NCBI GenBank assembly: GCA_964583335.1
Contig: CAZOVG010000004.1
Location: 124,001-188,000, forward strand
Length of the DNA: 64,000 nt
Reading direction: 5' to 3'
Origin: JAGNKE01 sp964583335
GTDB lineage: Bacteria > Pseudomonadota > Alphaproteobacteria > Micavibrionales > Micavibrionaceae
A program made the position numbers and the translations under genes. The notes below the pieces were generated by a model. The model did not search any database and was not told the origin of the DNA. It saw only the letters and a program-made list of their open reading frames with translations. Shown piece after piece: positions 17,861 through 27,182 of the stretch (position 1 is its first letter; each line of letters begins with the position of its first letter).

Positions 17861-19489
17861 TTAGTTGCGGATGCCGGGGGCGTTCGAGGCGCCCGGTGCA
17901 CCCACGGTTCTGTCGGCTGCGCCGCCCGTTTCGGGCTGGAGGCTTTGCATGATCGCGTCATATGCGTTTTGTGTTTGCGCGGGGTCGATGCGTCCGGCGT
18001 TGATCTGTGCTTGGTAGAGAGTCTGAAAAGTCTGGATCGGAAAGACCAGTTGATCGGGGTGGTAGAGCGCCGATTGCGGGTTCGTGAATTGGCTGGTCAG
18101 CAGACGTCTGAGCGGACTGGTATCAACACCCAGTTCGGCGAGAGGTTGCAAGGCCTCGTCCAGTTTTTGCGTGAAGCCGTATTGGGTTAACGCTGTCTGA
18201 TAGGCGGCCTGATTCCGCTCGCCGGAATTCGCCATATAAAGATGCTTGGTATCGACCGAAAGCTGGACGATGCGGTCGGCGGCAACGCTCAGGGGGCTAG
18301 TATCCCGGGGAGTCCGACGGGCCTCGCTCAGCGGTTCCACGTCGGCGAGGTTCGTGAGCGGGGAGACGGTGACCTGACCTTGCGAGCTGACCTGGCCCAC
18401 GCGGATCATGGCGGGGTCGATATGGTCGCGGATGTAGATGCTGGCGGCGACTTGCCCGTTCAGGCTGATGTCCACCTTTCCGGTCTGGAAGTTGTAAGCG
18501 CTGGTGACCGCGCCGGGTTGATCGGATTCAATCAGAAAAGTGGTGTTGTCGGCCACTTGATTAGTCTTGGCCCAGAAGTTTACCGTGAATTGGTGCGCTT
18601 CGTTCAGATTGCGGTCGGGGTCGATGCGCAGGATGAACTGCACATCCTCGTCGGCGATGGGCACCTGCCCCGGCTGGGGCCGTCCGGCCTCCTCGGGGTA
18701 GAAGTGTATTTCGGACTGGCGTTTTGAGGTTCCCATATTCACAATCACGAGGTGTTCGTGATTGTCCATGTCGTGGCCTTTATGGAGGTCGCCCTCCGGC
18801 CTTTCGACGGGGGCAGGCGGGATAATCATGTCAAAGCTTACGACACGATTGCCTTGATGGCGCGTGTTATCCTGCGTTGTGACAGGACCGTTTGTTTCGC
18901 CATGCGCCAAGATCGTAGCATGCGGGGCAACGCGTTCTTGATACAAGGCGCGGGCGTCTGGCTCGGACAGGCCCTGTCTTTGCAGGGCGCCGATCAGGAG
19001 CGCTTGGGCCGTGTTCAGCCGGTTTTCGGAGAGGGTCTGGTTTTTGGCCGTATCGCCGGACGTGTCGGCGTGGGCGGTCAGGCGCAGCTCGAACGTGCGG
19101 TTATTAATTAGCGCCTCGGCGATATCATCCATATCGACGTTTTCATAGCCGGGGGCGGTGATGATGTCGCGTGCGGTATGGGCGCCGTAGCCGTGCTCAA
19201 AATAGAGGCCTCCGCGCTTTTCCATGGCGGGTTCAGGCGGCGGCGGGGGCGGAGCTGTAATTTCCGCAGGCGTTACAAGGTTGATGAGCGAGACGTCGCC
19301 CGTGTAGTTGCTGAGGCCCCGGCCCGTCACGTTGATGTTGACGTATTCGAAGCGCTGGTTATGCGTGTGGTTTTTACGGTCGTGGCCATCGTCGCCGGTC
19401 GCAACGTAATGCGCATGACGTGAATAGTTGGGTATTTCGTATGTTTCCGGGCGATCCGCACCGGACCCGCCTGCACCTGCTAACCCCAT
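17861..19489 (-). CDS. Unknown protein with an OmpA-like domain and a proline linker
   Basis: A 542-residue protein without a visible signal peptide. Glycine-rich residues 1-20 are followed by a histidine-rich segment (24-45) and a proline run (80-87). Residues 95-224 match the OmpA/MotB C-terminal fold: LRLTAHADTSGD, LSENRLNTAQALL, HGETNG and HQGNRVVSFDM. Here it would bind peptidoglycan only if exported, which the N-terminus does not explain. The C-terminal 300 residues are unassigned. It is convergent with the hydrolase gene (2 bases apart) and divergent from ETF-QO. Confidence 0.7.
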   Translation of the reverse strand: MGLAGAGGSGADRPETYEIPNYSRHAHYVATGDDGHDRKNHTHNQRFEYVNINVTGRGLSNYTGDVSLINLVTPAEITAPPPPPPEPAMEKRGGLYFEHGYGAHTARDIITAPGYENVDMDDIAEALINNRTFELRLTAHADTSGDTAKNQTLSENRLNTAQALLIGALQRQGLSEPDARALYQERVAPHATILAHGETNGPVTTQDNTRHQGNRVVSFDMIIPPAPVERPEGDLHKGHDMDNHEHLVIVNMGTSKRQSEIHFYPEEAGRPQPGQVPIADEDVQFILRIDPDRNLNEAHQFTVNFWAKTNQVADNTTFLIESDQPGAVTSAYNFQTGKVDISLNGQVAASIYIRDHIDPAMIRVGQVSSQGQVTVSPLTNLADVEPLSEARRTPRDTSPLSVAADRIVQLSVDTKHLYMANSGERNQAAYQTALTQYGFTQKLDEALQPLAELGVDTSPLRRLLTSQFTNPQSALYHPDQLVFPIQTFQTLYQAQINAGRIDPAQTQNAYDAIMQSLQPETGGAADRTVGAPGASNAPGIRN

Positions 19490-19671
19490 AATCCCTCTAA
19501 ATTTTCGGTTTTTTCGTTATTTTCACAATGTTACCGCAAATGCCCGGTTTCAGGCCAGTAAATTTCTTTCATTATGCAAAGGGATGAAAATAATCAATTT
19601 TTTCGTTTTTGCTGCGCTGCGCTTAACTTTTCGTGAGGTATAATAGGGGCCTGAATGATGGGGAATTTGCC

Positions 19672-21318
19672 TTGCCGGATGCTATTAGACCCGACCGGGA
19701 TGTCATGGAATACGACGTTGTGATCGTCGGGGGCGGCCCTGCGGGCCTGTCCTGCGCGATTAGGTTGAAGCAGTTAGCGGCGGAATCAGGCCGGGAGCTG
19801 TCGGTGTGTGTTCTGGAAAAGGGGTCGGAGATCGGGGCGCATTCGCTGTCCGGCGCGGTTTTTGAGCCGCGTGCGCTCAGCGAACTTTTTCCCGACTGGA
19901 AGGAGCGGGGCGCGCCGCTGCAGACCGAAGCCAAAAGCGACCGCTTCCTGTTTCTGACGGAAAAGCGCGCGTTTCGGATGCCCACCCCGCCGCAGATGCA
20001 CAATAAGGGTAATTACATCATCTCTCTAGGGAATCTAGTCCGCTGGCTGGCCGAGCAGGCGGAGGCTCTGGGTGTCGAGGTCTTCGCCGGTTTTGCCGCC
20101 GCCGAGGTGCTTTACAACGATCAAGGCGCCGTGATCGGCGTTGCTACGGGCGATATGGGGCTGGAGCGGGACGGTTCTCAGGGGCCAGCCTTTCAGCCAG
20201 GGGTCGAGCTTCATGCGCGGCAGACGGTTTTCGCAGAGGGCTGTCATGGTTCGCTGACCAAGACCCTGATTTCATGGTATGATCTGCGCAAGGACAGCGA
20301 TCCGCAGACTTACGGGCTGGGGATCAAGGAGCTGTGGGAGATCCCCGCCGAAAAATCCCGTCCGGGAGAGATTTTGCATACGATCGGATGGCCGATGGAC
20401 CGCCAGACCTATGGCGGGTCATGGGTTTATCACATGGACGGCAACCTCGTTTCCATCGGGTTCGTCGTCGGGCTGGATTACCGGAACCCGTATCTTTCGC
20501 CGTATGAAGAAATGCAGCGGCTTAAGACCCACCCGGAAATTCGCAAGATACTTGAGGGCGGGCGGCGGATTGCCTACGGTGCGCGGGCGCTGGTGGAGGG
20601 CGGGTTTCAATCTCTGCCGAAGCTTACATTTCCGGGTGGGGTGCTCATCGGCGATACGGCCGGGTTCCTCAATGTTCCCAAGATCAAGGGCAACCATACG
20701 GCCATGAAGTCGGGCATGGTGGCGGCGGAGAGCCTCTTGGAGTTGCTTGGCTCAGATGCGTACGGGGCCGAGTGCATCGCCTATCCCTCCAATCTGGAGC
20801 AAAGCTGGATCTGGCCCGAGCTCAGGGCCGTTCGCAATATCCGGCCCGGCTTTCACCGGGGGCTTTGGCTTGGGCTTATTAACGCGGCGTGGGAGACGCT
20901 TACGCGCGGCCTGTCGCCGTGGACCCTGCGGAACCATGCGGATCACGCCCAGATGGACAAGGCGGCCGCCCATAAGGCCATCGCGTATCCCAAGCCGGAC
21001 GGCGTTTTGACATTTGACCGGCTCAGTTCGGTGCAGCTTTCCAATACCAACCATGCGGAGGGGCAACCCGTCCATCTGCGGCTTAAGGATCCAGACCTTC
21101 CCGTGCGGGTCAATCTTAGGGACTATGACGAGCCGGCGCAGCGCTATTGTCCGGCCGGGGTCTATGAGATTGTGCGGGATGAGGCCGGAAATCCGCGATT
21201 CCAGATCAACAGCCAGAATTGCGTTCATTGTAAAACATGCGACATCAAGGACCCGTCACAAAATATCGACTGGGTTGTACCGCAGGGGGGCGATGGGCCG
21301 AATTATCCGAATATGTAG
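19672..21318 (+). CDS. Electron transfer flavoprotein-ubiquinone oxidoreductase
   Basis: A membrane-associated FAD/4Fe-4S enzyme that passes electrons from ETF (fatty-acid and amino-acid oxidation) to ubiquinone. It has the FAD motif VVIVGGGPAGLSC near the N-terminus and a C-terminal ferredoxin-type cluster (CPAGVYE ... CVHCKTCDIKDP). Family members carry a short RD/RE-x-MEYDVV lead, so I prefer the TTG start at 19672, which follows GGGGAA by 6 bases and gives 548 residues. The ATG at 19705 is the alternative and GTG at 19633 the longest frame. The ETF-QO, TPR, ispE order that follows is common in alphaproteobacteria. Confidence 0.93.
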   Translation: MPDAIRPDRDVMEYDVVIVGGGPAGLSCAIRLKQLAAESGRELSVCVLEKGSEIGAHSLSGAVFEPRALSELFPDWKERGAPLQTEAKSDRFLFLTEKRAFRMPTPPQMHNKGNYIISLGNLVRWLAEQAEALGVEVFAGFAAAEVLYNDQGAVIGVATGDMGLERDGSQGPAFQPGVELHARQTVFAEGCHGSLTKTLISWYDLRKDSDPQTYGLGIKELWEIPAEKSRPGEILHTIGWPMDRQTYGGSWVYHMDGNLVSIGFVVGLDYRNPYLSPYEEMQRLKTHPEIRKILEGGRRIAYGARALVEGGFQSLPKLTFPGGVLIGDTAGFLNVPKIKGNHTAMKSGMVAAESLLELLGSDAYGAECIAYPSNLEQSWIWPELRAVRNIRPGFHRGLWLGLINAAWETLTRGLSPWTLRNHADHAQMDKAAAHKAIAYPKPDGVLTFDRLSSVQLSNTNHAEGQPVHLRLKDPDLPVRVNLRDYDEPAQRYCPAGVYEIVRDEAGNPRFQINSQNCVHCKTCDIKDPSQNIDWVVPQGGDGPNYPNM

Positions 21319-21418
21319 TTTTTCGGCACCACCCCTTTATTTTCAGCGGTTCCGTCTTGAAATCATATTTGAGAAAAACTAGGGCGCGGGTTATCTTTAG
21401 GTGAAGAAGGAAAAAATA

Positions 21419-23230
21419 ATGCGTTTATCCAAGTTTTGGCTTGCGGGCGGTGCGCTTTTTTTGATTACCGGGGTTGCCATGGGTCCGGCTTTTCTGGCTC
21501 ATGCGCGTGTCGAGGACGGCGCTGCAGGCAAGTCTGAGGCTGGAGAACAGCCTGTTGATGGTCTCATAAAGCCTTTGTTTACACCGACCAGCCCCCATGC
21601 TGGAGCTTATCTTGCCGCTCGTTTTGCTCAATCCCGTCATGATTGGGCGTCAGCGAACGGATTTCTCGACCAGCTTGTGAGTTCGGGGGTATCGGAATCC
21701 AGTGTGCTGCGGCGAGCGATGATTCTCTCTATGGGGGGCGGTCAGCCAGAGCGCGCTATTCAGCTTGCGCAGCGCATCGTTAAAATTGATCCTGAATCCC
21801 GTAACAGCGTAGCGCAGGTTTTCCTGATTATTGATGCTGTTGCCAAGGGGCAGTATGAGAGGGGCGTCGAGCTAATTCTCAAGACCCCGCATGATGAAAT
21901 GACCGAATTTATCGGTCCTGTCCTGGAGAGCTGGACCAAGGCCGGTATGGGGCAGATGGATATAGCGCGGTTGCAGGATAATCCTTTGCAGCTTTATCAT
22001 GCCATCCTTATCACTCAGTATTTAAAAAATTCCGATGAGATGAAGAAGCTTCTTGATCGCTTTTCGTCGTCTGAGGGGATTGCTGTCGGTGATTACGAGC
22101 GCGTTGGTGATTTGTATGCGTATTTAGGGGATACCGAAAAGGCGCTTGAGCTTTACAAGAGTGTAGTTAAGGAATGGCCCGGGGACCGCGACATTGCCGA
22201 GAAAATACAAAAAGTTAAGGACGGCAAGGGCTCTGATATTTTCAAAGGTGTGAAGGATCCCAGGGAGGGTTTGGCACTCGCGTTTTTTGATATTTCCAAA
22301 GTGCTGTATCAGGAAAACAACGACGAGAGTGCGCGGGTTCTTGCTTCCATGTCTCTTTACCTTAACCCCGATCTAACCGAGGTTCGCTTTCTTCTTGGCT
22401 ATGTCGCTACCCGCCACGAACGGCATGAGGAGGCTATCGCCCATTTCAAAGTTGTTGAAAAAGGCGACAGGTTTTATCTCGATGCGCAGCGGAATATCGC
22501 CGATTCCTATGAAAGTCTTGAACGTTATAGTGAAGCGCTTGGAATACTTGAGATTTTATCTAAGAATGAAAATGATCTGGATGCGCAAATCAAGATCGGG
22601 GACATTTATCGTCGGCAAGATCAGTTCGGGAAAGCTATACAGGCATACTCACAAGCCGAAAAAATGCTGGGCGGGGTCGTGCCTGAGAAGTACTGGCACC
22701 TGCTTTACCTGCGCGGCATGTCGTATGAGCGCGATAATAACTGGGAGGCGGCAGAGAGAGATCTGTCAGCAGCGCTTAAATTCAAGCCCGACCATCCTTA
22801 CATTCTGAATTACCTTGGTTATGCTTGGGCGGATCGCAGTAAGAATTTGGGAGAAGCTCTTGCTATGATCCGTAAGGCTTCAGCGCTTCGTCCTGAAGAC
22901 GGATATATTACCGACTCGCTGGGGTGGGTTTTGTATCGTTTGGGTAAGTTTAAAGAGGCCGTTCCAGAGTTGGAACGCGCCGTGTCCTTGCTGCCTTACG
23001 ATCCAGTGATTAACGACCATCTTGGCGATGCCTACTGGCGCGTAGGACGTGTCATGGAAGCCAAGTTCCAGTGGACAAGGGCAAAAAATCATTCTGACGA
23101 TGAAGAGCTCAAAGCCAAAATTGTTGAAAAGCTAGACTCCGGCTTACCGCCTGACACCGGCTATGCATCGCTCGGAGAGGAAAGCCAAAAGGGCGGTGGT
23201 ACTCCCTCTGGTTCCACGAATAAGGAATAG
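21419..23230 (+). CDS. Exported tetratricopeptide-repeat protein
   Basis: 603 residues with an N-terminal signal or anchor (MRLSKFWLAGGALFLITGVAMG...AHA) and TPR-type repeats through most of the chain, clearest from about residue 230 on (for example VGDLYAYLGDTEKALELYKSV and ITDSLGWVLYRLGKFKEAVP). The ATG at 21419 follows AGAAGGA by 7 bases; an in-frame GTG at 21401 overlaps that ribosome site and is unlikely. Alphaproteobacteria often have such a TPR gene between ETF-QO and ispE. Its role is unknown; an envelope scaffold or assembly function is inferred. Confidence 0.85.
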   Translation: MRLSKFWLAGGALFLITGVAMGPAFLAHARVEDGAAGKSEAGEQPVDGLIKPLFTPTSPHAGAYLAARFAQSRHDWASANGFLDQLVSSGVSESSVLRRAMILSMGGGQPERAIQLAQRIVKIDPESRNSVAQVFLIIDAVAKGQYERGVELILKTPHDEMTEFIGPVLESWTKAGMGQMDIARLQDNPLQLYHAILITQYLKNSDEMKKLLDRFSSSEGIAVGDYERVGDLYAYLGDTEKALELYKSVVKEWPGDRDIAEKIQKVKDGKGSDIFKGVKDPREGLALAFFDISKVLYQENNDESARVLASMSLYLNPDLTEVRFLLGYVATRHERHEEAIAHFKVVEKGDRFYLDAQRNIADSYESLERYSEALGILEILSKNENDLDAQIKIGDIYRRQDQFGKAIQAYSQAEKMLGGVVPEKYWHLLYLRGMSYERDNNWEAAERDLSAALKFKPDHPYILNYLGYAWADRSKNLGEALAMIRKASALRPEDGYITDSLGWVLYRLGKFKEAVPELERAVSLLPYDPVINDHLGDAYWRVGRVMEAKFQWTRAKNHSDDEELKAKIVEKLDSGLPPDTGYASLGEESQKGGGTPSGSTNKE

Positions 23231-23267
23231 GTCAGCCTGCTTGGCTTTACATACCCCGGCGACGTTT

Positions 23268-24149
23268 ATGAGCCATAATATTAGGCTTTCAGCACCCGCA
23301 AAGATCAATCTTACGCTTGTGGTCACGGGCAAGAGGCCGGATGGTTATCATGTTCTGGACTCTCTTGTCGCATTTGCCGATCTAGGCGATGTTATAGAGC
23401 TGGCGGAGGCCTCTAGTTTTTCCTTCTCTGTGAGCGGTCCTTTTGCTTCGATGTTTACGCCGGAGGAGGTTGATCCTTCCGCGTCTTCGGAAAATATCGC
23501 TGTGCGTGCCGTCTATGCGCTTGCGGCTGCTGAAAGGCGTCCGCCTAATGTTTCTCTTCACTTGATTAAGAATTTACCTTTGGCGTCCGGTCTGGGCGGG
23601 GGATCGGCGGACGCTGCGGCCGTTGTCCGCTGCTTGCAAAAGCTTTGGGGAATTTCCTCGGATTCTGCATATTTGCCCGACTTGCTCAAAAGTCTTGGGG
23701 CTGACGTTCCTGTATGCTGGCTTTGCTCTCCGCAGAGGGTGCGCGGCATCGGTGATATTTTAGAGGACGCGCCGATTTTTCCGCCGCTTTCGGTTGTTTT
23801 AGTCAATCCGCTGAAACCCTGCCCGACTGTCGATGTCTTTCGCAGGCATCAGGGTTTTCATAAGGGTTTGCCTTCTTTCCCGGCCAGATTCGATTCGGTG
23901 CATCGGTTTGTCGAGTTTTTGGAAGCGCAGGGTAATGATCTGCTTCCAGCTGCTTTACAGGTGGTTCCCGAGATTGGCGCCTGCCTTGAAGCCTTGAGTA
24001 AACAAAAAGGTTGTTTCCTTAGCCGTTTATCGGGCTCGGGCGCAACGTGTTTTGGTGTGTTTGAGGATCGCCTACAATCGCAGGAAGCCGCCAAGAGACT
24101 TGCACGTCTTTTTCCGGCTTGGTGGGTGCAGGCCTGTGTTGCGGGCTAG
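23268..24149 (+). CDS. ispE: 4-diphosphocytidyl-2-C-methyl-D-erythritol kinase
   Basis: The GHMP kinase of the MEP isoprenoid pathway, which phosphorylates CDP-ME. At 293 residues it has the usual length. Motifs are APAKINLTL near residues 9-17 (catalytic lysine), the glycine-rich ATP loop PLASGLGGGSADAAA near 90-104 and GADVPVCW with the catalytic aspartate near 145. The start at 23268 places the APAKINL motif at the normal distance; the frame is open upstream into the TPR gene but that part has no family similarity. It is convergent with the PodJ-like gene. Confidence 0.96.
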   Translation: MSHNIRLSAPAKINLTLVVTGKRPDGYHVLDSLVAFADLGDVIELAEASSFSFSVSGPFASMFTPEEVDPSASSENIAVRAVYALAAAERRPPNVSLHLIKNLPLASGLGGGSADAAAVVRCLQKLWGISSDSAYLPDLLKSLGADVPVCWLCSPQRVRGIGDILEDAPIFPPLSVVLVNPLKPCPTVDVFRRHQGFHKGLPSFPARFDSVHRFVEFLEAQGNDLLPAALQVVPEIGACLEALSKQKGCFLSRLSGSGATCFGVFEDRLQSQEAAKRLARLFPAWWVQACVAG

Positions 24150-24156
24150 GTCTTTG

Positions 24157-26547
24157 TTATTCGGATCTTGAGCCTTGCTCGACGCCTGCGGAGGATTTCA
24201 TAAAGTCTAGAAGTTCCTGTGTTGGCATGCCGTCTACGATCTGCATGTTTGCCGCGGACTGATAGGTTCGGATCGCGTCCGTTGTCACAGGGCCGGGCTT
24301 GCCGTCTACCGGGCCGGGATACAAGCCGCGGCGAATAAGTTCAGACTGTATGTCCGCGATCAGGTTCTGGCGGGTTGTCGTGTCCGAGCCTGTTTTTATC
24401 CCGATATCGGGGTAGGGGGCGGGCGCAGGTTTGGCCGTGCTAGCCGCCTTCGGTTTTGAAGCTTGTTCCTGGCTTGCCGTGTTAGCCGCACCCTTTTTCT
24501 TGGCGCTTTTTACGGCATCGACTATTCGGTTTACTTCGTTTATCGAAATTCCCAGAGATTGTGCGAGTTGCTCCAGAGCGGCTTTTGCTTCAGGGCTGCC
24601 TTTATCTGCAGCTTCCTTATACCACATGAGCGCTTCGTCGGGCTGAGGTTTGCCCAGCAAGCCGTTTTCATAGATCAGGCCGAGATTGTAGGCGGCTTCC
24701 ATCACTCCGGCGTTCGCAGCACTCTCGAAGTTCGAGGCGGCCTTAACCGGATCGTAGGGGTAGCCGATGCCGCCGATATAGGCGATGCCCAGATTGTATT
24801 GCGCCTCGGGATGCCCCAGAGAGGCAGCCTCGGAGTAGAGGTCCAGAGCCTTGCTCAGATCGGATTTTACGCCGATGCCCTGGTGATAGAGGACGCCGAG
24901 ATTGTATTTTGCGTTGGCGATGCCGTTATCGGCGGCTTCTTGGAACCAGAACACGGCGCGGGTGAGGTCCTTTTTGACCGGATCGCGTCCGGCGATATAA
25001 AGCGCCCCCATGTCGTGCTGCGCTTCTGCCACGCCAGCAAACGCTTGCTGTTCGACCTTTCTAATCTGGTCGGGCAGTGTTTTGTCGGGCTGCATGCGCT
25101 CGCTTAACGGCTTCTTGGGTCCTTCTTTTACTTCAGCGGGAGGAGTATTTTCCTGCGACACGGGCTCCTTAAGGTCGCTGGAAACGAGGCTTGAGGGTTC
25201 GATTTCGTTCAACTTAGCCGCAACGCCGTCAGGGTTCTCTTCAAAAGCTGCCATCAGGGTTTGTTCGTCGCCCTCCTTAATCGCGCGTTGAATAGCTTCT
25301 GGTTCGATCGCTGCTTCAGCTTTAGCAAGCGGCTCAAAACCGGGGGTTTCCGGCGCGGCTTCGGTCATTTCATCCGGGGGCAGGGCAGGGCCTTCGTCGG
25401 CGGGGGACGCAACGCCCGCATCCGTCTGTGCCAGTTCCTCGGACACCGGTTTTTCAGGGGCGGGGGCCGGAGTCGCCGTCATCTCTTGTGCGTCCGCCAC
25501 CTTTTCCAGCGGGGGCGGGGGGGCGTTCCATGTAATTTTTTCGGGCGTGAGGCCAGGCGATCCTGCGGGCTGCGTGTTTTTAATCTCACTGATCATCCAA
25601 CCCAAAAGCAGACCGATGACCACGATCATGACCATCGCAGAGGCATCGATCTGAAACGGGCGGGCCCAGAAGGAGCGCGGAGCCTGACGTTCCGGTGCAT
25701 GATTTTCCAGCAGGAGCGGGTGGGGCGAGCCGTCCTCGATTTGTGGGTAGTCGGCGTTTCCGGCGCGGCCTTGGCTGGTCAGAAGCACCATGGCCTTGGC
25801 GTTGAGGGCTTCGCGGGTTTCCTGAACCGACTCTTCGATCCGTTCCAGCTTGCGCAGCATGCGGCTGCGGTCCTCGATCGCCTTATTGATCTTGCGGTCG
25901 AGCTTGAGGAATTCGGTCGTTGCCTCCTCGATCTTGTTGTCGAGGGCTTCCTGACGGGCTTCGGTGTCGCCAACGCGTTTGGTGAGTGTCACAAAAGCCG
26001 ACAGGTTCTCGGCCATTTTTTCTGATTGTTCTTTTTGCTGCTGCTCGAGAGTCTTTTGCAGCGTAATGATTTCTTCCTCCAGCTTTTTGCGCTGGCTGAG
26101 GTCGTCCTTTATGGATTTGATTATTTCTTCGCTGTCCTGCGATTTGCCTTCCAGCGCCTCCACAAGATTCCGGGCCTTTTCCAGCTCCTTGGCGGTTTCC
26201 TTGATGGTTTCCTCAACCCTTGAGGTCTTTTTGAAGGCCTCCTTTTGCTTGGCGGCGACCTTTTGTTCGAGGTCGATATAGCTCTGCTCGCTGCGGGTGG
26301 CCTTTTCTTCAAGGGCCTTAAGCTCGGAACGGTATTTGGCCAGTTCCTCCTTAAGGACCGCGCGTTCGTCCTGCGTGTCCATCAGCTTGGCGTTAAGCGA
26401 TTTCAGAAGCACGAGGATCTGCATCTGGGACTGGTCGTTTTTCGACAGTTCGGCCGGGTCAATCGATAAGCCGCCGTTCGAAGGTTTGTTATCATCCTCC
26501 GAACTTTTAAAAAATACGCGCCCTTCCGATGTTCTTTTAAAAGCCAT
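24157..26547 (-). CDS. PodJ-like polarity/cell-wall protein: coiled coil, one membrane helix, Sel1 repeats, peptidoglycan-binding domain
   Basis: 796 residues. The cytoplasmic part (about 40-270) is a long heptad-rich coiled coil. One helix (SAMVMIVVIGLLLGWMI, about 310-328) is followed by a proline/glutamate-rich linker and at least four Sel1 repeats (about 490-650; AQYNLGIAYIGGIG, AAYNLGLIYENG). A PG_binding_1 domain ends it (IQSELIRRGLYPGPVDGKPG, about 725-785). Caulobacter PodJ, a polar organiser, has the same architecture. I chose ATG 26547 over 26592 because the longer start adds only a basic, unrelated segment. It is a single gene, divergent from tRNA-Gln. Confidence 0.82.
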   Translation of the reverse strand: MAFKRTSEGRVFFKSSEDDNKPSNGGLSIDPAELSKNDQSQMQILVLLKSLNAKLMDTQDERAVLKEELAKYRSELKALEEKATRSEQSYIDLEQKVAAKQKEAFKKTSRVEETIKETAKELEKARNLVEALEGKSQDSEEIIKSIKDDLSQRKKLEEEIITLQKTLEQQQKEQSEKMAENLSAFVTLTKRVGDTEARQEALDNKIEEATTEFLKLDRKINKAIEDRSRMLRKLERIEESVQETREALNAKAMVLLTSQGRAGNADYPQIEDGSPHPLLLENHAPERQAPRSFWARPFQIDASAMVMIVVIGLLLGWMISEIKNTQPAGSPGLTPEKITWNAPPPPLEKVADAQEMTATPAPAPEKPVSEELAQTDAGVASPADEGPALPPDEMTEAAPETPGFEPLAKAEAAIEPEAIQRAIKEGDEQTLMAAFEENPDGVAAKLNEIEPSSLVSSDLKEPVSQENTPPAEVKEGPKKPLSERMQPDKTLPDQIRKVEQQAFAGVAEAQHDMGALYIAGRDPVKKDLTRAVFWFQEAADNGIANAKYNLGVLYHQGIGVKSDLSKALDLYSEAASLGHPEAQYNLGIAYIGGIGYPYDPVKAASNFESAANAGVMEAAYNLGLIYENGLLGKPQPDEALMWYKEAADKGSPEAKAALEQLAQSLGISINEVNRIVDAVKSAKKKGAANTASQEQASKPKAASTAKPAPAPYPDIGIKTGSDTTTRQNLIADIQSELIRRGLYPGPVDGKPGPVTTDAIRTYQSAANMQIVDGMPTQELLDFMKSSAGVEQGSRSE

Positions 26548-26780
26548 AGTGCGGTGACCCTTCCCGTAAGCAGTGCGGCCATTAACGACCACAGGCCCGC
26601 AGTTACTGATTCTGCGGAATCCCGTGACGCAATATATATATTTTGGAAAATATTAGAAAGAAAAACCTCTTAAAACTCCTTGGAAATCTGCGGATAACTT
26701 GGATTTTCAGGAGTTTCTGCGATTGCTGAGCCGGAGTCATGATTCTGTAAAAAAGCTGCTTAAATGAAGGTAAAGAAGGC

Positions 26781-26808
26781 TTGCGTTTGCGTATCTGTCT
26801 GGTATATG
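26781..26808 (+). promoter_or_regulatory. Promoter of tRNA-Gln
   Basis: TTGCGT (26781-26786), a 16-base spacer and TATATG (26803-26808) lie 30 bases upstream of the tRNA 5' end, as expected for a sigma-70 type promoter of a stable RNA. Confidence 0.5.
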
Positions 26809-26838
26809 GTTCCCCATTCTTACGCAGGCAGGCGTTAT

Positions 26839-26912
26839 TGGGGTATGGCCAAGCGGTAAGGCAGCGGTTTTTGGTACCGCGATCCTAGGTTCGAATCCTA
26901 GTACCCCAGCCA
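26839..26912 (+). tRNA. tRNA-Gln (anticodon UUG)
   Basis: The 74-base gene encodes its own CCA. The acceptor stem pairs TGGGGTA (26839-26845) with TACCCCA (26902-26908), the T-arm carries GGTTCGAATCC and the anticodon stem GCGGT/ACCGC encloses the loop with TTG. The 3' end is the left border of the accessory island. Confidence 0.97.
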
Positions 26913-26915
26913 TTT
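26903..26915 (+). repeat. Candidate attachment-site core at the tRNA-Gln 3' end
   Basis: The 13 bases ACCCCAGCCATTT recur exactly and in the same direction at 33191-33203. tRNA 3' ends are frequent integration sites, so the pair may mark the borders of a roughly 6.3-kb island. 13 bp is short for an attachment core, so this is tentative. Confidence 0.4.
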
Positions 26916-26947
26916 AGTCTGCCCTTTGCCACGCATCAGAGAATAAG

Positions 26948-26978
26948 CCCCGCAAAGGCCGCGCTTCTGCGGGGGTTT
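26948..26978 (+). terminator. Rho-independent-type terminator after tRNA-Gln
   Basis: CCCCGCA (26948-26954) pairs with TGCGGGG (26968-26974) and is followed by GTTT. It lies 36 bases after the tRNA end. The T-run is short. Confidence 0.6.
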
Positions 26979-26984
26979 CGTGCT

Positions 26985-27182
26985 ATGGCTATTTTGGCCA
27001 CGCATAGAGAAACTCACTACTATAATCATATCCGCCCGCATACGAGCCTGGGATACCGACCGCCCGTGCCAATCGCCTATATGGCTGAAGGCGCCTGCGC
27101 CACGGCTCCGGCCCCTTCAGCCATGAGAACAGACCGGCAACCGATTCACTCTGCAGGTGGACTCAAATATGGGGGTTGACCA
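26985..27182 (+). mobile_element. IS3-family insertion sequence remnant, right end
   Basis: The frame holds the C-terminal end of an IS3-type transposase (orfB, DDE integrase core): THRETHYYNHIRPHTSLGYR followed by PPVP, a motif typical of this family. Only about 65 codons remain; the rest of the element is missing. The outer right end is at 27182 (GGGTTGACCA). Bases 27106-27182 are repeated in inverted orientation at 28614-28690 with about 90% identity, and the terminal part also matches the left end at 28533. It is inactive. Confidence 0.85.

Noticed and set aside
25261..26025. Phe/Arg-rich frame opposite the PodJ-like gene
   Set aside because: Antisense reading of a Glu/Lys-rich coiled coil naturally gives a long Phe/Leu/Ser frame.
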